Source: Natronobacterium gregoryi SP2 (lineage in GTDB: Archaea > Halobacteriota > Halobacteria > Halobacteriales > Natrialbaceae). Taken from it: 64,000 nt of DNA. A program made the position numbers and the translations under genes. The DNA lies in the NCBI RefSeq assembly GCF_000230715.2, contig NC_019792.1, positions 2,232,001 to 2,296,000 of the forward strand, given 5' to 3'. Below are positions 33,731-42,614 of the stretch, in pieces. Numbering within the stretch: position 1 is the first letter of the stretch; every line of letters starts with the position of its first letter. Under the pieces are notes generated by a model. It was not told the DNA's origin and did not search any database. It saw only the letters and a list, made by a program, of their open reading frames with translations.

Positions 33731-35419
33731 TCACTGGGTCTCCGTGGCCTCCGGTTCGAGGTGTGGGTCGGATTCGGACGCAACGCGTTCGTACACTGGC
33801 GTGCTCTCGAGCGGTTCGACGTCGGTCAGCCTGCCGACGGCCGCGCTCACCTCGCCGAGACTCGCTGTCTGCTCCTGGCTCGCAGCCGCGACCGACTCCG
33901 CCGCCTCTGCAACCTGTTCTGCGCTCCGTGAGAGGTCGTCGACCGACTCCGCGGTCGCCTCGATACTGTGGGCCTGCTGGTCGGTCGCAGCCGCGACGTC
34001 TGCCAAGCCCGCTGCCGTCGATCTGGCGGCGTCGTGGATCTCCTCGAGCGATTCGATCGTATCACGGACCCGCTCGCCGCCCTGGTCGACCCGATCGCTT
34101 GTCTCCGCGACCGCGTCGACCGTCTCCGCGGTCGCCTCGGAGATGTCCTCGAGTGCGGTTTCGATCGCGTCCAGATCGCGTTTCGTCTGTTTGGCAAAGG
34201 AGTTGACTTCGTCGGCGATGACCGCCATCGTCTCGTCACCTGCATCCCCTCGCGTCGACTCGATCTTCGCGTTCGAGGCCAGGATAGTCGTTCGCTGGGC
34301 CATCTCGTCGAGTCGCTCGATCGCCTCGTCGATTTCGTCCGTACTGGACTCGAGTTCGGCGGCCGCCGTCTCGACCCGCTCGGTCGCGTCCTCGATCGCC
34401 CCGAGTTCTCGACGTGCTTCGGCGGCGGCCTCGACGCCGTCCGCCGCCAGCTGTTCGGTCCGCTCGCTCTCCCTGCGAGCTTCGGCCGCAACGCTTGCGA
34501 CCTCTTCGGCAGCCGCGCTGATCTCGCCGATCTCGGTTGCGGCTTCCTCGGCGCTTGCAGCCTGGCTCTCGGTGTGTTGGCTGATCCCCTCTGCGCGACG
34601 GGCGACGACTTCGCCGGCCTCGTGGAGTTCGTCCAGTGGCGTCTCTACGTCCGACTCGACGTCCGCAGCGAGTTGCTCGCGCTGTTCGATCGCCGCTTCG
34701 AGATCCTGTGCATAAGAGTCGACGTAGGTCTCGGTTGCAATCTGCACGTCGAGGTTGATAATCCGCAACAGTGAGAGCACGTCCGCCATCCCGTCGTCGA
34801 TCGCGTCGCGGACCGTCTCCTCGAGACTCGCCTCGAGTCCGTCAGTCGCTTCTGCCCCGCCCCTGCCGCCGAACCCGAGCGCCTCGGAGAGCCGTCCGAG
34901 TCCGCCGTCGGCGTCGGCCTCACGCTCGGCGAGCCACTCTTCGATGGCCGTGACGACCTGCTCTTGGACCCGCTCGTTTACCCGGCGCATGATGAGGTCG
35001 TAGTAGACACCGTACTGCCCGACGTACTGTTTCAACGGCATGTCCAGCAGCTCGTGGAGTTTCCCGATCCTGGCGCGGTTCTCGAAGTACTCCAGGTCGT
35101 AGTCGCCGGTCGCAAGCGACACGAGATAGGCCCGCTGGGTCTGCTTGAGTTGCTCGACTCCCTTCGGCGACCGCCCGACGACGTCGCGGGCTTTTTCGTA
35201 CTCCAGCAGGTTGTCGTAGAACTCGTCGGCGATCTCGTCCTGGTTGTCACGAAGCATGGGCTCGAGGTCGGTCAGCCGCTGTTCGTCGGCCTCGTCGAAC
35301 CCGATAAACTCCTTTCGCCAGGCGACGTCGGCTTCGTCCAGGCCGATACCTTCCAGCAGTCCATCGACGTCGAGAAAGCCGTTCAGGCCACCCCGTCCGA
35401 ACGTGCGTTCCGGATTCAT
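33731..35419 (-). CDS. hemAT: HemAT-type globin-coupled methyl-accepting transducer
   Basis: 562 aa soluble sensor. Residues 25-185 form a protoglobin-like haem domain, with proximal His in RIGKLHELLDMPLKQYVG. A helical linker precedes a long coiled-coil signalling domain whose hairpin tip ILASNAKIESTRGDAGDETMAVIADEVN interacts with CheA/CheW. No membrane helix, as in known HemAT aerotaxis receptors. Alternating Glu/Ala heptads carry methylation sites. An AT-rich CAAAATTTAAGG about 30 nt upstream of ATG 35419 is the probable TATA region. Senses oxygen. Confidence 0.92.
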   Translation of the reverse strand: MNPERTFGRGGLNGFLDVDGLLEGIGLDEADVAWRKEFIGFDEADEQRLTDLEPMLRDNQDEIADEFYDNLLEYEKARDVVGRSPKGVEQLKQTQRAYLVSLATGDYDLEYFENRARIGKLHELLDMPLKQYVGQYGVYYDLIMRRVNERVQEQVVTAIEEWLAEREADADGGLGRLSEALGFGGRGGAEATDGLEASLEETVRDAIDDGMADVLSLLRIINLDVQIATETYVDSYAQDLEAAIEQREQLAADVESDVETPLDELHEAGEVVARRAEGISQHTESQAASAEEAATEIGEISAAAEEVASVAAEARRESERTEQLAADGVEAAAEARRELGAIEDATERVETAAAELESSTDEIDEAIERLDEMAQRTTILASNAKIESTRGDAGDETMAVIADEVNSFAKQTKRDLDAIETALEDISEATAETVDAVAETSDRVDQGGERVRDTIESLEEIHDAARSTAAGLADVAAATDQQAHSIEATAESVDDLSRSAEQVAEAAESVAAASQEQTASLGEVSAAVGRLTDVEPLESTPVYERVASESDPHLEPEATETQ

Positions 35420-35595
35420 GACAGTACGTTTTCAGCAACTACCTTAAATTTTGATCAGTCCATATCGCAACCTTGGGGGTGTCTCGTTGCAGGAGTCGGT
35501 TCGTTTCACATCGTCGGATCGCGTCCACAACCACGTCCGACGCATCCGTCCAGCGACGTGGACACCCTTATGGGCGTACGAGCCCGAGTGAGCGT

Positions 35596-37470
35596 ATGAA
35601 CGTCGTGCCGGATACGAGCGTGGTCATCGACGGCCGCGTCTCGTCGACGATCGAAGACGGGCAGTTCGAGGGAGCGACGATATCGGTTCCCGAAGCCGTC
35701 GTCGCAGAACTCGAAGCGCAGGCAAACGACGGCATCGAGACCGGCTGGGACGGACTCGAGGAGCTCCAGCGACTCGCCGACCTCGCCGACGACGGCGCGG
35801 TCGACCTCGAGTACGTCGGCGAGCGGCCGAGCGCGATCGAGCGCGGACACGCCTCCGAGGGCGAGATCGACGCGCTCATTCGTGACCTCGCGGAGGAACT
35901 CGAGGCGACCTTCCTCACCAGTGACGTCGTCCAGGCGGAGGTCGCCGAGGCAAAGGGACTCGAAGTCGAGCACGTCTCTCCGGAAGTACGGAGAGTCGAG
36001 ACACTCACCGTCGAGAGCTACTTCGACGACGTGACGATGAGCGTCCACCTCAAGACAGGCACCGTCCCGATGGCAAAACGGGGCGAACTCGGCGACATGC
36101 ACTACCAGGAGATCGCCGACGAGCCACTCGACGAGGAGACGATGGACGAGTACGCACGCGAGGTCGTCGACGCAGCCAAAGAATCGCCCGACGGCTTCCT
36201 CGAACTCTCAGAGCCGGGGATGAAGATCGTCCAGTTCCGAGACTACCGGATCGCCATCGGTCGACCGCCGTTTGCCGACGGCATCGAGATCACGGCCGTC
36301 CGACCGATCGCCCAGACAGACATCGAAGACTACGAGAACGCCGCGGAGCTGAAAGAGCGACTGCTCGAGCGCCAGCGCGGCGTCCTCATCTCGGGTGCGC
36401 CCGGTGCCGGGAAGTCGACGTTCGCACAGGCAGTCGCCCGGTTCATCTCGAATCACGATTACGCGGTCAAGACGATGGAGAAACCGCGGGACCTGCAGGT
36501 CGGCCCGGACATCACCCAGTACACTGAACTCGGCGGCGAGATGGCGAAGACTGCAGACGCCTTGCTGATGGTGCGGCCGGACTACACGATCTACGACGAG
36601 GTTCGCAAGACCGACGACTTCGAGGTCTTCGCGGACATGCGACTGGCTGGCGTCGGCATGATCGGCGTCGTCCACGCGACCCGTCCGATCGACGCGCTCC
36701 AGCGACTCGTCGGCCGCGTCGAACTCGGGATGATCCCGCAGGTCGTCGACACCGTCGTCTACATCGAAGCCGGCGAAGTCGAGACCGTCTACGACGTCCG
36801 CACCGAGGTCAAAGTTCCCGCCGGACTCACCGAGGAGGACCTCGCACGCCCGGTCATCCAGGTCACCAACTTCGAGACAGGCGAACCCGAGTACGAGATC
36901 TACACGTTCAACCGCCAGGTCGTCACCGTCCCCCTCAAAGACGAGGCGGATGGTCCCGGCAGCGAGAGCGGCGTCGATCGCATCGCCAAACAGGAGATCG
37001 AACGCGAGATCCGATCGGTCGCACACGGCTACGTCGACGTCGACTTGAAAGGCCAGGATCGGGCCGTCGTCTACGTCGAAGAGAACGACATCTCGAGCGT
37101 CATCGGCAAGGGTGGCGGTCGAATCACCGACATCGAAAACCGGCTGGGCATCGACATCGACGTCCGCACGCACGACGAGAACCCAGACTACGGGTCAGCT
37201 GCCGGCGGCGGTGGTGCCACCAGCAACGGCGGCGCGAGCGGACAGGGCGGTCAGATGGTCACGCCCGAAGTCACCTCGAGACACATCGTCATTCCCGTCG
37301 ACGGCAACCACGGCGAAACTGTCGAAATCCAGGCCGGCGGCGACTACCTCTTCACCGCGACGGTGAGTCGTGGCGGTGAGATTCAGGTTTCTCGCGGCAG
37401 TGCGATCGCAGAAGAACTCGAGCAGGCGATCGATCGCAAAGACCCGGTCACGGTCGTCCCGTCGTCGTAG
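35596..37470 (+). CDS. PIN-ATPase-KH protein (PilT-like ATPase with RNA-binding domains)
   Basis: 624 aa in three parts. Residues 1-130: PIN domain (VVPDTSVVIDGRV, FLTSDVVQAEVA). Residues 200-440: RecA/PilT-like ATPase with Walker A GAPGAGKST. Residues 490-535: KH domain DISSVIGKGGGRITDIENRLG, followed by a Gly/Ser linker and a final small barrel. The combination is conserved in archaea and points to RNA processing by an ATP-driven nuclease rather than pilus retraction. Start ATG 35596 with a TATA-like CTTATGGG about 30 nt upstream. A damaged copy of its last 95 bp lies 120 bp downstream. Confidence 0.92.
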   Translation: MNVVPDTSVVIDGRVSSTIEDGQFEGATISVPEAVVAELEAQANDGIETGWDGLEELQRLADLADDGAVDLEYVGERPSAIERGHASEGEIDALIRDLAEELEATFLTSDVVQAEVAEAKGLEVEHVSPEVRRVETLTVESYFDDVTMSVHLKTGTVPMAKRGELGDMHYQEIADEPLDEETMDEYAREVVDAAKESPDGFLELSEPGMKIVQFRDYRIAIGRPPFADGIEITAVRPIAQTDIEDYENAAELKERLLERQRGVLISGAPGAGKSTFAQAVARFISNHDYAVKTMEKPRDLQVGPDITQYTELGGEMAKTADALLMVRPDYTIYDEVRKTDDFEVFADMRLAGVGMIGVVHATRPIDALQRLVGRVELGMIPQVVDTVVYIEAGEVETVYDVRTEVKVPAGLTEEDLARPVIQVTNFETGEPEYEIYTFNRQVVTVPLKDEADGPGSESGVDRIAKQEIEREIRSVAHGYVDVDLKGQDRAVVYVEENDISSVIGKGGGRITDIENRLGIDIDVRTHDENPDYGSAAGGGGATSNGGASGQGGQMVTPEVTSRHIVIPVDGNHGETVEIQAGGDYLFTATVSRGGEIQVSRGSAIAEELEQAIDRKDPVTVVPSS

Positions 37471-37589
37471 GGTCGAGCACCCCGTGGGGACGCGAACAAC
37501 TCTTTAGTGCAGATTTTCGAGGAGCAGTGAGCGAATGTGCGGCGCTACGCGCCGTGAAAGCGCGAACCCGACGAGAAAACGGTGTGTGC

Positions 37590-37683
37590 GTGAGATTCAG
37601 GTTTCTCGTGGCAGTGCAATCGCAGACGAACTCGAGAAGCGGTCGACAGGAAAGATCCGATCACGGTCGTCCCATCGTCGTAG
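37590..37683 (+). repeat. Diverged duplicate of the 3' end of the PIN-ATPase-KH gene
   Basis: 94 bp that align to 37376-37470 from GTGAGATTCAGGTTTCTCG to the stop TAG, with scattered substitutions and one net base deletion. The duplicate encodes EIQVSRGSAIADELEK in frame and then shifts. No promoter or start, so it is a dead fragment, left by tandem duplication or unequal recombination. Confidence 0.8.
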
Positions 37684-37754
37684 AACCGCGAGCGGCGCGG
37701 TTCGGAACGGCCGGCTAGAGTGAGAACCGCGAGAACGAGCGACTTCTCTGACTG

Positions 37755-37890
37755 CTACTGTCGCGTCGCAACCCAGCCCGAGACCTCGCCGGCGTGGAGA
37801 ACGTACGCGACCAGATACAGGAAGCAAGCGAGTAGTCCACCGACGGCAACGTCCCCGACGAGCGCACTCGAGAGACGCGCTTCGGGATGG
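37755..37890 (-). pseudogene. Possible C-terminal fragment of a membrane protein
   Basis: Minus-strand frame ending in TAG at 37755-37757 encodes a hydrophobic stretch (VAVGGLLACFLYLVAYVLHAG) with haloarchaeal codon usage. It has no start codon and runs into the LanM remnant, so it looks like the severed end of a membrane-protein gene. Weak evidence. Confidence 0.3.
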
Positions 37891-37903
37891 GAGTTACGCC
37901 ACC

Positions 37904-39331
37904 GTGGAGATGGAACGGCTCGCTGCGCCGTTTTTTAATAACGGTATCGAGGACGACCGGCTGTGGTCGGTGTATCGCATCGAGCGAGAGGCACTGGGAC
38001 GTCTCGATCCGCCGCGAATCACGTCTCGAATGGGGACGACGGAACTCTTCTTCGATGGGGTACCGATCCCCGGATACGCGTCGAACCCCGGGTTTCAACG
38101 GTTCACCGAACGGGTGGAATCGCTGTCGGCCGCGGACCGGCGACGCCAGGTGCGTTTCATACGGGAGGCGTTCGAGTCCCGCGACAGTCCCACGACCCGA
38201 GCGCAGCCGGCCGAAAGCGACGACGACCCCGACCGCGAGGCGACGGCTGACGGCTTCGAGGGTCGTGCCGCGGCTCTCGTCGACCGGGTGTACGACGCCG
38301 CGTCGACCACATTCGGCGACCCCTACGGCTGGATGGCCACCCGGACTTCCGACGACACGGCGGGTGTCCACCTAGTGCCTGCCAGGGAGTCGCTTCTCGC
38401 AGGACGGTCGGGGATCGCCCTGGCCGCGGCGGCCGTCTACCGCGCCACCGGCACGGAGACTTACCGGGAACGGGCGCTCGAGACCGTTCGATTCGAGGAC
38501 GACCTCGCGTCGATTGAAACGAACCTGCACGGCGCGGCGGGCGCTGTCTCGGCCGCCTACGCACTTTGCGTGCTATCGGACCTCCTCGAGGCGGACCACC
38601 TCCAGTCGCGGGCCGTCGACCTCGCGACGTCGGTTCCGTCGCTGGACGGACGCGACGGCACGGTTGGAATCGAAACCGGGGTGTGTGGCACCACGCTCGC
38701 GCTCCTTTCGTGTTACCGGCGAACAGGCGACACGGAGATTCGGGAACTCGCACTCGAGTACGGCGAATGCGTCCACACCGCGTTTGATGCCGACGATGCA
38801 CGGTCGGACAACGGTTGCAACACGCAACTCGGCTTTCGCGTCACCGACGGCGTCGGGTACACGCTCGTCGCAACGGGTGAGACTCTCGACAAACCGTGGT
38901 ACGTGGAGGAGGGGACGGAGTTGTTGGCCGGCACCTGGACGACGCGCCACTCAGCGAGTCGGTCTCCATCGCGACCGACGCTTGCCCGCTGTGTCGCCGG
39001 GCAGTACAACGAGGAACTGGCGGTCGATCCGTCAACAGTCGTCGGCGGGTCTGCGGACCTCTGGGAGTACGACCACCTCAGGCGCGGCAACTTCGGCCGG
39101 GTGGAACGCCTCGTCGAGGCGGCTAGGGCGGGCGACCGGTCGCCCGCGCCAGCGTCGACCATCGCCCGTCGGTCGCTCGAGCGCGCGTCCGACGGTAACG
39201 GACTCGTTCTCCCAGGACACGACCCAGAATTCCCTAACGTCACGCTCCACGACGGGCTTTCCGGCATCGTGTACACCATCCTCCGCGTCGCCCGTCCAGA
39301 AGAACTCCCCTGCGTCCTCGCCTTCGAGTGA
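37904..39331 (+). pseudogene. C-terminal half of a type II lanthipeptide synthetase (LanM), truncated
   Basis: 475 codons from GTG 37904 (ATG 37910). The first 90 residues resemble the end of the LanM dehydratase domain (RLWSVYRIEREALGRLD, LFFDGVPIPG). The rest resembles the LanC-like cyclase: LAGRSGIALAAAAVYRATG, HGAAGAVSAAYAL, GVCGTTLALLS, RGNFGRVERL and a terminal LHDGLSGIVYTILR...LPCVL. A full LanM is about 1000 aa, so the N-terminal dehydratase half is missing. The zinc-ligand segments (Trp-Cys and Cys-Cys/His-Gly) are not recognisable, with LRRGNFG where CCGNFG or CHG is expected, and the middle looks shortened. Probably non-functional; no precursor peptide gene is seen nearby. Confidence 0.7.
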
Positions 39332-39492
39332 GAGTGGTCCGCGCCGGGACGGCGACATCGTACTCGTCCCCTGGGCGTGAAAGGTGACGGCGAACTCGCG
39401 TCCCTCGTTCGCCCGACTCCCTCGCTCTGTTTCCCATCGCGTTTCGCGACGGACGAGTAAGATTTTACCTCCACGTCCTGGAATGTAACCGT

Positions 39493-39894
39493 ATGACCGA
39501 GTCGAGACTGGGCGCAGGGATCGCACTCTTCATCGGGCTCGTGCTTTCGGGTGCGTTTCTGACGGCCGGGATGATCGAGAGCGCAGCGTTCAGCTTCGTC
39601 CTCGCCGTCTCAATGGCCGCGTTCTTCGTCGTCCTGGGCAAAGGAGCGAGCGAGCAGGACGCGACGTACTCGACCTCGCGGTCTCGATCGGACTCGTCCC
39701 GACAGGAGGGCGAACTGTCAGACATCCGAGAGCAGTACGCACGCGGTCAGCTGACCGACCAGGAGTTCGAACACCGAGTCGAGGCGATACTGGCGGACGA
39801 CGGACTGTCTCGCCGTCAAGCCGGGGACACATCTCGGGTCACGACGAATCGAGAGCCGTCGCGGGAAGTCGACGAGGACCGCGAGACGCGATAA
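39493..39894 (+). CDS. Membrane protein with SHOCT domain
   Basis: 133 aa. Two hydrophobic helices (about residues 7-50), a Ser/Arg/Asp linker, then a SHOCT motif (LSDIREQYARGQLTDQEFEHRVEAIL) near residues 75-100 and a charged tail. SHOCT domains are short helical modules often appended to membrane proteins and may mediate oligomerisation. Function otherwise unknown. Confidence 0.78.
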   Translation: MTESRLGAGIALFIGLVLSGAFLTAGMIESAAFSFVLAVSMAAFFVVLGKGASEQDATYSTSRSRSDSSRQEGELSDIREQYARGQLTDQEFEHRVEAILADDGLSRRQAGDTSRVTTNREPSREVDEDRETR

Positions 39895-39938
39895 ACCGCC
39901 GTCGAGCGCCCGGCCGAGTGAGAGGTCAGTTCGCGTAG

Positions 39939-41054
39939 CGGCGGAGATGCTCAGCGGACTCGACCACAACGTTTCACGGCTGGTTCAAACCGGGATTCGT
40001 TGCACTCCTTCGAGAGATTCTCGATGACGCCATCGAGAATCTCGATACGGGCCAAACCGAGCTTACCGGACGTCTCGAACGATTTCGAGACGTCCTCATC
40101 GTCGATGCTACGGTCATCTCGCTCTACCAAGACGCCAGAGACGTCTATGCACTCGATGACGACCGAGCCGGGGCGAAACTTCACCCCACCGAATCGCTCT
40201 CGACGGGGCTTCCGACACGATTCCAGACAACCGACGCAACCACCCACGAACGGAGCCAGCTACCCACCGGTGAGTGGGTAGCTGGCGCCCTCATCCTGTT
40301 CGATCTCGGCTACTACGATTTTTGGCTGTTCGACCGCATTGACGCCAATGACGGCTGGTTCGTCTCCCGTGTCAAAGATAACGCTGACTTCGAAATCGTC
40401 GAAGAACTCCGGACGTGGCGCGGGAACAGCATTCCGCTGGAGGGGCAGTCGCTGCAGGCCGTCTTGGACGACCTGCAGCGACAGGAAATCGACGTACAGA
40501 TCACGCTCTCGTTCGACCGCAAACGAGGGTCGGGCGCCAGCGCGACCCGAACCTTCCGATTAGTCGGCGTTCGCAACGACGACAGCGGCGAGTATCATCT
40601 GTACCTGACGAATCTGGACAGAGACGACTACCGCGCGCCCGATATCGCACAGCTCTATCGGGCGCGCTGGGAGATCGAACTGCTGTTCAAAGAACTGAAA
40701 TCGCGGTTTGGCCTTGACGAGATCAACACGACCGACGCCTACATCATCGAGGCGCTGATCATCATGGCAGCACTCTCGTTGCTGATGAGCCGAGTTATTG
40801 TCGACGAACTCCAGAAACTGGACGCAAAACAGCGAGACTGCGCCGACGACGCCGAGGCGTCGTCGACGCGCCTCCCTCGACGACGCTGTTCACACGCCGT
40901 CGAACGGCACGCGCACCTGATCCAGTTGTACCTGATGCTTGATCTGGGGTACGAACTACCGGACCTTGATTCGGTGTTGCTGTGGTCGTCACGAGATCCA
41001 AATCCACATCGTCCGAGGTTACGTGAACAGGTAGAGTCAGGCGAGTTCTGGTAG
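39939..41054 (+). pseudogene. ISH8-like IS4-family transposase, N-terminally truncated
   Basis: Frame open from the codon after TAG 39936-39938 to TAG 41052-41054. Typical IS4/ISH8 blocks: DVLIVDATVISLYQD with the first catalytic Asp, LILFDLGYYDFWLFDRI with the second Asp region, YRARWEIELLFKELKSRFGL with the Y-R-E signature Glu, and a C-terminal LREQVESGEFW. The first roughly 80 residues and the start codon are missing and similarity only begins near 39970, so the element is inactive. The stop comes slightly earlier than in intact relatives. Confidence 0.82.
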
Positions 41055-41067
41055 AAAACTCGCCTGA
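41037..41067. other. Inverted repeat at the end of the transposase relic
   Basis: Perfect 11-bp arms TCAGGCGAGTT and AACTCGCCTGA with a 9-nt loop spanning the transposase stop codon. Could terminate transcription or mark an element boundary. 41068-41263 holds nothing I recognise. Confidence 0.5.
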
Positions 41068-41263
41068 CGAGACGGTCTGGATCGCCCGGCCTGATCAGCG
41101 ACGGCTTTGGAACGGCGGCGCACTCACGACCGCGAGTGCGCCGCCTTCGACGGGAGAGATGGTCGAACAGTAGCTGGTCTGCCGGAACAGCAGTGATCTC
41201 GGTGTGATTGTGGTCAGACTCGACGTAATTTCGGCGTGATCTTCGTCTCAGTCGGTCACTAAG

Positions 41264-41479
41264 CTAGAACGGATGCCGAAACAGGCTGTGAACGTGGTCG
41301 GCTCCGCCGTCCACGTTCTTGATGTCGGCCTCGAAGTCATCTGCAATGTCGTGGGCGATTTCAGCGACACGCTCCAGCCGCTCATCCGTGAGAATATCGG
41401 CACGGTACTTCGTGACGGTCACGAAGTGATACTGAAGCGCGTACACTGTGTGCGACCCGGTTTGCAGATGATACTCCAT
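41264..41479 (-). pseudogene. tnpA: IS200-type tnpA (HUH transposase) fragment
   Basis: 71 codons. Begins like haloarchaeal TnpA (SHTVYALQYHFVTVTKYR) and reaches the HUH motif DHVHSLF, then stops. The downstream helix with the nucleophilic Tyr is missing, so it cannot transpose. A degenerate IS605-type hairpin end lies 100 nt upstream at 41581-41611. Confidence 0.75.
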
Positions 41480-41770
41480 TTGGCCTTACCAGATACGAGA
41501 CACCCAAGGCAGAGAACTCCTGTGACGTGAGGTATTCAGCAGGGAGAAACCGAGTGGTTTGCTGCACAGAGCTTACGCGATTCACTCACGGGAAAGGCGG
41601 GATTCTCTCGCTGAATCAAGATAGCCCCTACGTGAATCAAACCGAGCGTTTTCCGACGGAGAAAGCGAATTCGACACTCTCGACGGCCGAAGCAAGCGTG
41701 AGCGTTCGACACCCGCCCTCGAGACTGGACTTCGTCTGGTTTTAAGACGTGCTGGACAGTGGTTGCGTGT

Positions 41771-42151
41771 ATGAAACGCACTATCGAAACCGACGAGGCC
41801 CCCGCGGCCGTCGGCGCGTACAGCCAGGCAGCGACGAACGACGATGTCCTGTTCACCGCCGGCCAGATCCCGATGACGCCCGACGGCGACCTGCTCGACG
41901 ACGAGCCGATCGCCGCCCAGACCGAACAGGCCCTGGAGAACCTCACCGCCATCCTCGAGGCGGAAGACGCGAGCATCGACGACGTGCTCAAGGTGACCGT
42001 CTTCCTCGAGGACATCGACGATTTCGACGAGATGAACGAGACCTACGGAAGCTACTTCGACGACGAACCGCCGGCTCGTAGCGCTGTCGAGGTCGCCGCC
42101 CTTCCGAAAGGTGTCGGCGTCGAAGTCGAAGCGATCGCGACCCTCGGGTAA
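41771..42151 (+). CDS. ridA: RidA family enamine/imine deaminase
   Basis: 126 aa, standard RidA size, from ATG 41771. Motifs GAYSQAATNDDVLFTAGQIPMTPDG and PPARSAVEVAALPKGVGVEVEAIA, the latter with the catalytic Arg. It hydrolyses reactive enamine/imine intermediates from PLP enzymes, protecting metabolism. The small membrane protein gene follows 15 nt later. Confidence 0.94.
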   Translation: MKRTIETDEAPAAVGAYSQAATNDDVLFTAGQIPMTPDGDLLDDEPIAAQTEQALENLTAILEAEDASIDDVLKVTVFLEDIDDFDEMNETYGSYFDDEPPARSAVEVAALPKGVGVEVEAIATLG

Positions 42152-42166
42152 CGACGACACGACGAG

Positions 42167-42421
42167 ATGGGACCGCGAACCAAATCCGCCCTCCTCTGGG
42201 GCGCGGTCGGCTTCATGGCGTTTCTGGTGCTCGTCCAGGGCTATGCTCTGGTCGTCGAGCCACTGGTGACGATCACGCAAGGCGGTGTTATCGCCGTCCT
42301 CGTGGGTACAGCGACGGCAGCGAGCGCGTACGCCCTCGAGCACCGGATCGCCGCGTGGTCGGCACGTCGCGTGGCGGACGAAACCGAGCCACACGGCGGC
42401 GACAGCAAAAGTAAGAGTTAA
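42167..42421 (+). CDS. Small two-helix membrane protein
   Basis: 84 aa. Two helices (about residues 8-30 and 38-60) and a hydrophilic C-terminus rich in Asp/Lys/Ser. Follows ridA closely and may share its transcript. It ends 27 nt before the tRNA gene. Function unknown. Confidence 0.65.
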   Translation: MGPRTKSALLWGAVGFMAFLVLVQGYALVVEPLVTITQGGVIAVLVGTATAASAYALEHRIAAWSARRVADETEPHGGDSKSKS

Positions 42422-42448
42422 ACGACCGACGTGGCTAGGTCCACTCGA

Positions 42449-42529
42449 GCCAGGATGGCCGAACGGTAAGGCGCACGCCTGGAAAGCGTGTTCCCTTTGG
42501 GATTCAGGGTTCAAATCCCTGTCCTGGCG
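42449..42529 (+). tRNA. tRNA-Ser (anticodon GGA)
   Basis: Acceptor GCCAGGA (42449-42455) pairs with TCCTGGC (42522-42528); the discriminator is G. Anticodon arm CACGC-CTGGAAA-GCGTG gives GGA at 42481-42483. T arm CAGGG-TTCAAAT-CCCTG. A long variable arm (42491-42502) marks class II tRNA, consistent with serine. CCA is not encoded. The 3' end is duplicated at 43895-43916. Confidence 0.95.
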
Positions 42530-42536
42530 TTTTCGA
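42515..42536 (+). repeat. Direct repeat, left copy: 3' end of tRNA-Ser
   Basis: ATCCCTGTCCTGGCGTTTTC-GA. Matches 43895-43916 at 20 of 22 positions and covers the tRNA 3' arm plus 7 flanking bases, as attachment sites of tRNA-targeting integrated elements do. Confidence 0.65.
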
Positions 42537-42614
42537 TTTCGTTCGATCCAAGTAGTGGTGGCTGTGGGAGTCACTTGGCCCATAGTTTAAGTAAGAAAAC
42601 GAGGCCAGCAACTG

